Source of the DNA: Thermoleophilia bacterium
GTDB taxonomy: Bacteria > Actinomycetota > Thermoleophilia > Gaiellales > Gaiellaceae
Direction: 5' to 3'
DNA: 12,535 bases
Assembly: GCA_025933895.1 (NCBI GenBank)
Contig: JAICZB010000041.1
Coordinates: forward strand, 1-12,535
In this document: positions 7,921-12,535 of the stretch, in pieces
Layout: each line of letters begins with the position of its first letter
Numbering within the stretch: the first letter of the stretch is position 1
The notes under the pieces: model-generated
What the model was told of the DNA's origin: nothing
Databases searched by the model: none
What the model saw: only the letters and a program-made list of their open reading frames with translations
Position numbers and translations under genes: made by a program

Positions 7921-7937
7921 CTGCTCGCAGGCCGACG

Positions 7938-7973
7938 CACGAAAAGGCCCGGCGTGAGCCGGGCCTTCGCGTG
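7938..7973 (-). terminator. Hairpin terminator downstream of small gene A
   Basis: A 10-bp GC-rich stem (aaggcccggc / gccgggcctt) has a 4-nt loop at 7954-7957 and imperfect outer pairing. On the minus strand the stem runs into TTTT, so it best serves the gene ending at 8007, 33 bp away. It may also stop plus-strand readthrough after 7920. Its left arm (7938-7953) is identical to that of the hairpin at 8283-8298. Confidence 0.8.
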
Positions 7974-8006
7974 ACGGTCAGAACAACCTGGGTGGTCAGG
8001 GGACTC

Positions 8007-8162
8007 CTAGGCCTGGCGCGGTGAGTCCATCCGCACGTTCGACTGGCGGACGTGGGCTTCGACGTCGTTGTCGTCGTCGCCCTCGGCGACCGGCTCGAGG
8101 TTCACGGCCTGCCTGGAATGGGCCTCGATCTCGGGCTCTTCGCCCTTGTGCTGCTCGTCCAC
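8007..8162 (-). CDS. Small acidic EAH/PRQ protein, copy A (function unknown)
   Basis: 51 residues, starting at GTG 8162 with AAGGAGG five bases upstream (8168-8174). Sequence in parts: MDEQHKGEEPEIEAHSRQAV, then NLEPVAEGDDDNDVEAHVRQ, then SNVRMDSPRQA. It is acidic in the middle, with no hydrophobic core, no cysteine and no signal peptide, so probably disordered. Two copies of an (E/V)-E-A-H-x-R-Q motif lie 26 residues apart, and it ends in SPRQA. It is paralogous to the product of 8332-8523, which shares both EAH motifs, the 'N(L/M)EP' joint and the SPRQ end. Each gene has the same promoter type and the same hairpin downstream. I do not recognise a function. A peptide precursor, a stress-induced disordered protein or a regulator-binding peptide are all possible. 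Confidence 0.75.
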   Translation of the reverse strand: MDEQHKGEEPEIEAHSRQAVNLEPVAEGDDDNDVEAHVRQSNVRMDSPRQA

Positions 8163-8167
8163 CGGTT

Positions 8168-8174
8168 CCTCCTT
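8168..8174 (-). promoter_or_regulatory. Ribosome binding site of small gene A
   Basis: Minus-strand AAGGAGG, 5-nt spacer, GTG. This strong match decides the start at 8162; the frame is open further upstream but carries no comparable site. The paralogue has the same AAGGAGG with a 4-nt spacer (8528-8534). Confidence 0.8.
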
Positions 8175-8215
8175 GGGAAAATTCTCGACGCCCGGTTTCG
8201 GCGCTGTCACCTCAC

Positions 8216-8243
8216 TAGACGAACCCTGCAATCGAAATCTTCC
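8216..8243 (-). promoter_or_regulatory. ECF-type promoter of small gene A
   Basis: The minus strand reads GGAAGATT (-35 core at 8243-8238), a 16-bp spacer, then CGTCTA (-10 at 8221-8216), followed by GTGAGGTGACAGCGCCG. The same elements with the same 16-bp spacing precede the paralogue. ECF sigma factors typically use GGAAC and CGTC-like boxes; here the -35 is GGAAG. The untranslated leader would be about 45 nt. Confidence 0.6.
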
Positions 8244-8282
8244 ACAGCCCCGGCCGGCTGTCGAGGACCGACCGTCGGGGAC

Positions 8283-8317
8283 CACGAAAAGGCCCGGCAG
8301 AGCCGGGCCTTTTCGTG
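8283..8317 (-). terminator. Perfect bidirectional hairpin terminator between the small genes
   Basis: A 16-bp perfect inverted repeat (cacgaaaaggcccggc and its complement) has a 3-nt loop (8299-8301). The GC-rich core is flanked by AAAA and TTTT, so it can act in both directions. It begins 14 bp after the stop of the gene at 8332 and lies upstream of the promoter of gene A, insulating one from the other. Confidence 0.9.
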
Positions 8318-8331
8318 AAGCTGGGTTGCTC

Positions 8332-8523
8332 CTAGCCCTGGCGCGGGCTGGCCTGACGCGGGCTCGACTGACGGACGTGAGCCTCGACCTCGTCGTCGGT
8401 CTCGTGCTCGTCGGTCGGCTCCATGTTCGCGCCCTGACGCGGGGAGCCCTGACGCGGAGAGCCCTGACGCGGCATATGGGCCTCGACCTCGGTGTCCTCG
8501 TCCTTGTGCAGTTCGTCCGACAT
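8332..8523 (-). CDS. Small acidic EAH/SPRQG-repeat protein, copy B (function unknown)
   Basis: 63 residues. ATG 8523 is chosen for AAGGAGG four bases upstream; an earlier in-frame ATG would place the ribosome site inside the gene. Parts: MSDELHKDEDTEVEAHMPRQ, then GSPRQGSPRQGANMEPTDEH, then ETDDEVEAHVRQSSPRQASP, ending RQG. There are two VEAH motifs and five PRQ units (three between the EAH motifs as PRQG, and two at the C-terminus), alternating with Asp/Glu-rich stretches. There is no hydrophobic region, cysteine or export signal. It is clearly related to copy A, which lacks the central PRQG run, so units were gained or lost after duplication. It lies divergent to the MFS exporter (121 bp between starts). 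No modifying enzyme is adjacent, so a modified-peptide precursor role is speculative. Confidence 0.8.
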   Translation of the reverse strand: MSDELHKDEDTEVEAHMPRQGSPRQGSPRQGANMEPTDEHETDDEVEAHVRQSSPRQASPRQG

Positions 8524-8571
8524 TGCTCCTCCTTCGGAATTCTTCACGCCGCTCCGGCGCTGTCATTTCAC

Positions 8572-8599
8572 TAGACGGACCTGGGGGCACGAATCTTCC
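8572..8599 (-). promoter_or_regulatory. ECF-type promoter of small gene B
   Basis: Minus strand: GGAAGATT (-35 core at 8599-8594), 16-bp spacer, CGTCTA (-10 at 8577-8572), then GTGAAATGACAGCGCCG. The spacer sequence differs from that of the paralogue while the boxes and the downstream leader are kept, which supports function. Confidence 0.6.
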
Positions 8600-8608
8600 C
8601 ACTGCCCC

Positions 8609-8637
8609 TTCAAATTCGCAACACAGCCTGCGATCCT
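8609..8637 (+). promoter_or_regulatory. Putative leaderless promoter of the MFS-cNMP gene
   Basis: TTCAAA (8609-8614, 4/6 to TTGACA), 17-bp spacer, GATCCT (8632-8637, an NANNNT -10). The -10 ends 7 nt before ATG 8645 and no Shine-Dalgarno is present. It sits beside the divergent minus-strand promoter at 8572-8599. Confidence 0.45.
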
Positions 8638-8644
8638 CTTCCGG

Positions 8645-10285
8645 ATGAGCCGCTACGCCGCATCGCTGCGCGCATTCGCGAGGGTCTTCGCCAACCCCCG
8701 GGTTCGCAGTATCCAACTCGCAGGCCTGGGCTCGACGCTCGGGACGTGGGCTTACGCGGTCGCGCTGCCCGTGTACGCGTACCACTCGGGCGGCGCGCGC
8801 GCGGTCGGAATCCTGTTCTTCGCGCGGATGGCGCTCGCGGCGCTCGCGGCGCCGTGGCTCGGCGTGCTGGCCGACCGCTGGTCGCGGCGGCAGCTCATGC
8901 TCAGCGGCGACCTCGTCCGTTGCGGCATCTTCGCGGCGATGACCGCGGCCGCGAGCGCCGGCAGCAGCCCGTACATCGTCTACGCCCTCGCGGTCATGTC
9001 CACGGTGATCTCCGGCTCGTACTCACCTGCGCAGGCGGCGCTCCTGCCCTCGCTCGTCGAGACACCGGACGAGCTGACCGCGGCGAACCTCGTCGGCAAC
9101 ACCATCTCGAGCGTGGGGATGTTCGCGGGACCCGCGATCGGCGGAGTCCTCCTCGCGCTCAGCACCCCGTCCGCGGTCTTCGCGCTGAACGGGGCGCTCT
9201 TCCTGTGGTCGGCCGCGTTCGTCCTCCGGGTACCGCGCGACGACCCGCCGCAGCGGGCCGAGCGACCGAAGCTCCTACCGGAGCTCATGGCCGGTTGGAC
9301 AACGGTGTGGCGCACACCCGCGCTCCGCGTCGTGGTCGGCCTGACCACGGCGGAGGAGATCGTCTACGGGGCGCTCGAGGTGCTGCTCGTGGTGCTCGCG
9401 CTACGGCTCCTCCACGCCGGCAACGCGGGCTACGGTTGGCTCAACACGGCGATGGGCGTCGGCAGCGTGGCCGGCGCCTTCGTGGTCGCGGCCATTGCGG
9501 CCCGGCGCAGGCTGGCAGGAGGGTTCGGTCTCGGGATCCTGCTCTGGGGAATCCCGCTCTGCCTCGCCGCCGCCCTGTCGACCCTGGCGCCGGCACTCTT
9601 CCTCCTGGGGGTCATCGGCACGGCCGCGATCCTCGTCCAGGTCACCAGCGTCACGCTGCTGCAACGGTCCGCTGAGAACGCTGTCCTAGGCCGCGTCTTC
9701 GCCGTCCTCGAGAGCCTGATGCTCGCGGGAATGGCCGTAGGCGCCTTGGTTGCGCCGGGACTCGTGAGCTGGTTGGGCGCGCGAGGTGCGCTCCTCGCGA
9801 CAGGCGCCTTCCTGCCCGTCCTGCTCGTGCCGCTCTGGCCGAGTCTGCGTCGGATCGATGCCGAGGCGTCGGTGGCAGAGGAGCCGCTCGAGCTGCTGCG
9901 GAGGATCGAGATCTTCGCTCATCTGCCGGAGCCGGTGCTCGAGCGCCTGGCGTCCGCCGCCACCGCCGTTTCGGCGCCGACCGGACAGGTCGTCGTCTCA
10001 CGCGGCGAGGCCGGCCGCCACTTCTACGTCATCGCCGCGGGGCGCGCGGCCGTGCATCTCGACGACGGGGCGACCCGCGAGCTCGAGCCCGGCGACTTCT
10101 TCGGCGAGATCGCGCTGCTCCGCGACGTGCCGAGAACGGCGACGGTGCGAGCGGTCGAGCCGCTCCAGCTCTATGCGGTCGAGCGGGACGACTTCCTCGC
10201 CGCGGTGACCGGCCACGCGCCGACCCTCGCAGCCGCCGAGAACGTCGTGATGTCGCGGCTGCCCGCCGGTGCGCTGCTCGGCTAA
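8645..10285 (+). CDS. MFS exporter fused to a C-terminal cyclic-nucleotide-binding domain
   Basis: 546 residues from ATG 8645. Longer in-frame starts exist, but they would read through the divergent small-gene promoter. Residues ~20-400 form the transporter, with about 10-12 hydrophobic segments and an MFS motif A (GVLADRWSRRQL, 73-84). It resembles the MFS_3/enterobactin-exporter-like group. After a short basic/acidic linker, residues ~417-540 form a CAP_ED fold: 'LLRRIEIFAHLPEPVLERLA', then the phosphate-binding cassette GDFFGEIALLRDVPRTATV with E488 and R497 in the positions that hold the ribose and cyclic phosphate in cAMP/cGMP-binding proteins. This suggests transport gated by a cyclic nucleotide inside the cell, although some CAP_ED domains bind other ligands. 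The cargo is unknown. Its stop interlocks with that of the convergent GAF gene, with no terminator between them. Confidence 0.92.
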   Translation: MSRYAASLRAFARVFANPRVRSIQLAGLGSTLGTWAYAVALPVYAYHSGGARAVGILFFARMALAALAAPWLGVLADRWSRRQLMLSGDLVRCGIFAAMTAAASAGSSPYIVYALAVMSTVISGSYSPAQAALLPSLVETPDELTAANLVGNTISSVGMFAGPAIGGVLLALSTPSAVFALNGALFLWSAAFVLRVPRDDPPQRAERPKLLPELMAGWTTVWRTPALRVVVGLTTAEEIVYGALEVLLVVLALRLLHAGNAGYGWLNTAMGVGSVAGAFVVAAIAARRRLAGGFGLGILLWGIPLCLAAALSTLAPALFLLGVIGTAAILVQVTSVTLLQRSAENAVLGRVFAVLESLMLAGMAVGALVAPGLVSWLGARGALLATGAFLPVLLVPLWPSLRRIDAEASVAEEPLELLRRIEIFAHLPEPVLERLASAATAVSAPTGQVVVSRGEAGRHFYVIAAGRAAVHLDDGATRELEPGDFFGEIALLRDVPRTATVRAVEPLQLYAVERDDFLAAVTGHAPTLAAAENVVMSRLPAGALLG

Positions 10286-10914
10286 TCCGACGTCTCGACC
10301 AGGACGCGCTCGAACGCCCGGAGCAGCTCGAACGCGGCGTCGCGCTCGTCCTCCTCGAGGCGGGCGGCCACGCGTGCAAGCGGCGCGAGCCGGCCCTCCC
10401 CCGCGAGCGCCTCGCGTGCCCGGCGCGCGCGCTGCAGCAGATCGAGCGCGATCGCGGCCTGGTTCGCGAACAGCCCGAGCATGTCCACTTCCCTCAACCG
10501 CACCCTCGACTCCGGCGGCCGGTCGAGCACGGACAACACGCCGAGCGCGCGCTCCTCGACGAGGAGCGGCACGGCCATCATGCTCTTCGGCACGTACCCC
10601 GTCGACTCCGCCTGCGAGCGAGACCAGCGCGTGTCGGAGCTGAGGTCGTCGACCACGAGCGGCTGTCGCGTCGTGAGCACCCAGCCGGCGATCCCGTTGC
10701 CCGCCGGGAACCGCATCCCGATCAGCTCGTCCTCTCCTTCCCCGGCAACCGCCTCGAAGACGAGCTCCTCCGCCTCCTCGTCGAGCAGGAAGACGGAGGC
10801 GGCCTTGGCGCCGAAGATCGCGCGCGCCACCTCGACCGTCGCCTGCAGGAGCGACCGGTGCGCCTCGTCAGCCCCGAGGACGCCCGCCGCGACCGCAGCT
10901 TCGAGGTCGCTCAC
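10282..10914 (-). CDS. GAF-domain protein translationally coupled to the cytosolic S8 protease
   Basis: 210 residues from GTG 10914, which overlaps the protease stop as GTGA (10914-10911), a classic coupling arrangement. The frame is open well upstream but there lies antisense-free inside the protease gene in another phase, so the overlap start is preferred. A GAF domain spans ~18-165: 'SLLQATVEVARAIFGAKAAS', 'GNGIAGWVLTTRQPLVVDDL', 'SMMAVPLLVEERALGVLSVL'. A C-terminal Arg/Glu-rich helical region (~165-210) follows and could dimerise or contact a partner. No output domain such as kinase, GGDEF or HTH is fused. GAF domains bind cyclic nucleotides, haem, flavin or small metabolites; the ligand here cannot be read. 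Pairing with a protease suggests ligand-controlled proteolysis (inference). Confidence 0.88.
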   Translation of the reverse strand: MSDLEAAVAAGVLGADEAHRSLLQATVEVARAIFGAKAASVFLLDEEAEELVFEAVAGEGEDELIGMRFPAGNGIAGWVLTTRQPLVVDDLSSDTRWSRSQAESTGYVPKSMMAVPLLVEERALGVLSVLDRPPESRVRLREVDMLGLFANQAAIALDLLQRARRAREALAGEGRLAPLARVAARLEEDERDAAFELLRAFERVLVETSD

Positions 10915-11771
10915 GCGCCGCCTCTCGCGTTCGATGCCGTCTGGTAGAGCACGCTCTTGAGCTGGAACGGCGTCAGGTCGGGATGCTTGCCGAGGATGAG
11001 GGCGCCGACGGCGGCGATGTGCGGCGTCGCGAAGCTGTTGCCGGTGCAGCGGAGCGTGCCGCCGCCGAGCCACGCGACGTCGAGGTCGAGCCCGCGGCCG
11101 AAGAACTCGACCGGCGGATTCGGGTTGTAGTAGAAGGTCAGGGGGTCGCTCTCCTCGTGGCTGCCGACGGAGATGACGCTCGCGAAGCGCCACGGGAAGC
11201 TCTCGACCGGCATGTTGTGGGCCGACGCGACGAGCAGGACGCGCCGGAAGTACGCCCGGTCGGCGAGCTCGTGCAGCCGCTCGACGTACTTCGTCCGCGT
11301 CGTCGAGAGACTCATGTTCACGATCGGGAAGCCCTGCTCGATCGCCCAGCCGAGCCCGTGCAACAGGATCTCGCCGCCGCCCGTGTAGCCGGCGCCGAGA
11401 ACCCGCACGCTCGTCAGCTCGACGTCGGGGGCCAGCGCCCGCACGACTCCGGCGCAGGCGGTGCCGTGGCCGCAGAGGTCGCCCTCGCCGTCCTCGACGA
11501 CCTGCAGTACACCGTCCTCGTCCCGGACGACCGCGACCGAGTTGTCGACGCGACCGACGAGCGGATGGTCGAGCTCGATGCCGCTGTCGAGGATGCAGAC
11601 GCGGACGCCGGCGCCGGTCGAGCCGCCCCACGCCCACTCACGCGTCACCTGCTCCGGCAGCGTGACCGGCACGCGGATCCGGTCGACGGCCTCGGCCGGC
11701 AGGCTCCAGGCCGGGAGCTCCTCCTCTTCCTCGAACTCTTGCTCGTGCTCGTGCGGGACGACGGCGCTCAC
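10911..11771 (-). CDS. Cytosolic S8 (subtilisin-like) serine peptidase
   Basis: 286 residues, starting at GTG 11771 directly after a likely leaderless -10. There is no signal peptide; the N-terminus is strongly acidic (HEHEQEFEEEEELPAW, residues 7-22), in place of a normal propeptide. The triad is complete: D62 (CILDSGIELDHP), H102 (CGHGTACAG) and S246 (GNSFATPHIAA), with N186 (SAHN) as the oxyanion asparagine in a degenerate version of the usual AAGN. Cysteines flank two catalytic motifs (C59, C100, C106), suiting a reducing cytoplasm. The domain is compact, consistent with an intracellular subtilisin-type enzyme that processes specific partners rather than bulk protein. It is coupled to the GAF gene by a 4-bp overlap and is divergent from the creatininase gene (54 bp between starts). 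The substrate is unknown. Confidence 0.92.
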   Translation of the reverse strand: MSAVVPHEHEQEFEEEEELPAWSLPAEAVDRIRVPVTLPEQVTREWAWGGSTGAGVRVCILDSGIELDHPLVGRVDNSVAVVRDEDGVLQVVEDGEGDLCGHGTACAGVVRALAPDVELTSVRVLGAGYTGGGEILLHGLGWAIEQGFPIVNMSLSTTRTKYVERLHELADRAYFRRVLLVASAHNMPVESFPWRFASVISVGSHEESDPLTFYYNPNPPVEFFGRGLDLDVAWLGGGTLRCTGNSFATPHIAAVGALILGKHPDLTPFQLKSVLYQTASNARGGA

Positions 11772-11779
11772 GACGCCGG

Positions 11780-11785
11780 ATCATC
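11780..11785 (-). promoter_or_regulatory. Putative -10 element of the S8-GAF operon (leaderless)
   Basis: Minus-strand GATGAT (NANNNT pattern) ends 8 nt before GTG 11771. No Shine-Dalgarno and no clear -35 are visible. Confidence 0.35.
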
Positions 11786-11813
11786 GCACAGCGCGCGTCG
11801 ATCATCCGCCTGC

Positions 11814-11819
11814 AATTCT
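11814..11819 (+). promoter_or_regulatory. Putative -10 element of the creatininase-family gene (leaderless)
   Basis: AATTCT (NANNNT pattern) ends 6 nt before GTG 11826. No Shine-Dalgarno is visible. It lies back to back with the divergent -10 at 11780-11785 in a 54-bp gap. Confidence 0.35.
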
Positions 11820-11825
11820 GCCGGA

Positions 11826-12535
11826 GTGCGCGTCCGCGACCTGAACTGGTTCCAGCTCGAGGAGTACCTGCGGAGCGACGACCGCATCGTGCTGCCGATC
11901 GGCTCGACGGAGCAGCACGCGTACCTCTCCCTCGAGACGGACAACATCCTCGCCGGCCGCGTCGCCGAGGAGGCGGCCGAGCCGCTCGGCGTGCCTGTGC
12001 TGCCGGTCCTCCCGTACGGCCTCACGCCGAGCTTCGGCGCTTACCCGGGCTCGCCGACGCTGCGCGCCGGCACGCTCGTCGCGGTCGTCCAGGACCTGCT
12101 CGACTCGCTGCGTGCACAGGGCTTCCGCCGGATCCTGATCGTGAACGGACACGGCGGGAACGCTCCCGCCGACGCGGCCCGCCGCGAATGGGGAGCCGCG
12201 CACGAGGACGCCGAGGTGCTGTTTCACAACTGGTGGGTCGGGCCGCGGGTCTGGCAGCTCGTGCAGGAGCTCGACCCCGGCGCCAGCCACGCCTCGTGGA
12301 TGGAGAACTTCCCCTGGACGCGGGTCGACGGCGTCGAGCTGCCACAGGAGCGCAAGGAGCCGCTGCTGCAGCCGCTTCCCGCCGCGCCGGCCGCGATGCG
12401 CGAGGTTGCAGGGGACGGCCAGTACGGCGGCTTCTACGAGCTGCCGGACGAGGACGTCCTGCGCGTCTGGGCAGCGGGCGTCGAGGAGACGCGCGGGCTT
12501 CTCGAGCACGGCTGGCGAGCTGAGAGGACTCAGCC
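11826..12535 (+). CDS. Creatininase-family metal-dependent amidohydrolase (3' end cut by window edge)
   Basis: 236 residues are visible without a stop; the family is usually about 240-260 long, so little is missing. The signature LPIGSTEQHAYLSLETD carries the metal-ligand positions E29, H31 and D39, and NGHGGN (H109) supplies the next histidine. SHASWMENF (~154-162) corresponds to the usual 'HAGxxETS' segment. The common EQHGPHLP form is altered to EQHAYLSL, losing the second histidine of that loop. The family includes creatinine amidohydrolase, formamide hydrolases of riboflavin/F420-type pathways and the mycofactocin peptidase MftE; none of their partner genes is visible, so no specific substrate is claimed. 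GTG 11826 is the first start and follows a likely leaderless -10. Confidence 0.88.
   Translation, partial: MRVRDLNWFQLEEYLRSDDRIVLPIGSTEQHAYLSLETDNILAGRVAEEAAEPLGVPVLPVLPYGLTPSFGAYPGSPTLRAGTLVAVVQDLLDSLRAQGFRRILIVNGHGGNAPADAARREWGAAHEDAEVLFHNWWVGPRVWQLVQELDPGASHASWMENFPWTRVDGVELPQERKEPLLQPLPAAPAAMREVAGDGQYGGFYELPDEDVLRVWAAGVEETRGLLEHGWRAERTQ

Larger units (their letters stand above)
7938..8599 (-). repeat. Tandem duplication of a promoter-small gene-hairpin cassette
   Basis: Two head-to-tail units: 8283-8599 (promoter, copy B, hairpin) and 7938-8243 (promoter, copy A, hairpin). Shared parts are the GGAAGATT/CGTCTA promoter, GTGA(R)(R)TGACAGCGCCG leader, AAGGAGG site, EAH/PRQ coding sequence and an identical 16-base hairpin arm. 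Spacers and coding sequences have diverged, so the duplication is not recent. Confidence 0.75.

Noticed and set aside
8430..8475. Short direct repeats (gccctgacgcgg units) as a CRISPR-like array
   Set aside because: They are 12-15 bp coding repeats for the SPRQG units of small gene B, with no spacers.
8068..8574. Plus-strand frames across the small-gene cassette
   Set aside because: The minus-strand genes have Shine-Dalgarno sites, paralogous sequence, promoters and terminators; the plus frames run through hairpins and have none of these.
8492..8644. N-terminal extension of the MFS protein upstream of 8645
   Set aside because: It would be translated through the divergent small-gene promoter and leader; the sequence from ATG 8645 already begins like an MFS protein and a promoter sits just before it.
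10915..11637. Upstream in-frame extension of the GAF gene to 451 residues
   Set aside because: It lies inside the S8 protease gene in another phase and reads as Arg-rich shadow sequence; the GTGA overlap start is better.

Overview
High-GC (about 70% by eye) bacterial DNA in which G/C-ending codons, GTG starts and leaderless-looking promoters are common. This fits Actinomycetota. The secreted subtilisin with a Trp-Gly-Ser tail and the small protein following the sigma gene remind me of Thermoleophilia (Gaiellales/Solirubrobacterales), but that placement comes from family memory, not from a marker gene. There are eleven credible protein genes, no tRNA, rRNA, insertion sequence, CRISPR array or phage gene, and the region reads as resident chromosome.

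Layout. (1) 1-4102, minus strand: a secreted or anchored S8 protease with a 16-unit Trp pentad tail, followed 19 bp later by a membrane GAF-GGDEF-EAL cyclic-di-GMP protein that runs off the left edge; probably one operon. (2) 4265-7920, plus strand: a kinase/PLP-enzyme fusion of the hydroxylysine/ethanolamine-phosphate phospholyase type, an ECF-like sigma factor, an 88-residue partner protein and a cyclodeaminase/cyclohydrolase-family protein. (3) 7938-8599, minus strand: a tandem-duplicated cassette in which each copy has an ECF-type promoter, a strong Shine-Dalgarno, a tiny acidic 'EAH...SPRQ' protein and a GC-rich hairpin. (4) 8645-10285, plus strand: an MFS exporter fused to a cyclic-nucleotide-binding domain. 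(5) 10282-11771, minus strand: a cytosolic S8 protease translationally coupled (GTGA overlap) to a GAF-domain protein. (6) 11826 to the right edge, plus strand: a creatininase-family amidohydrolase.

How the genes may work together. Nucleotide-type signalling recurs: cyclic-di-GMP turnover (GGDEF/EAL), a cNMP-binding transporter and two GAF proteins. Each of the two S8 proteases is paired with a GAF-containing protein, one pair envelope-associated and one cytosolic. The ECF-type sigma gene lies about 1.5 kb from two paralogous small genes with matching ECF-like promoters, so a local regulon is a testable inference. The least described material is the small-protein cassette and the sigma-linked 88-residue protein.
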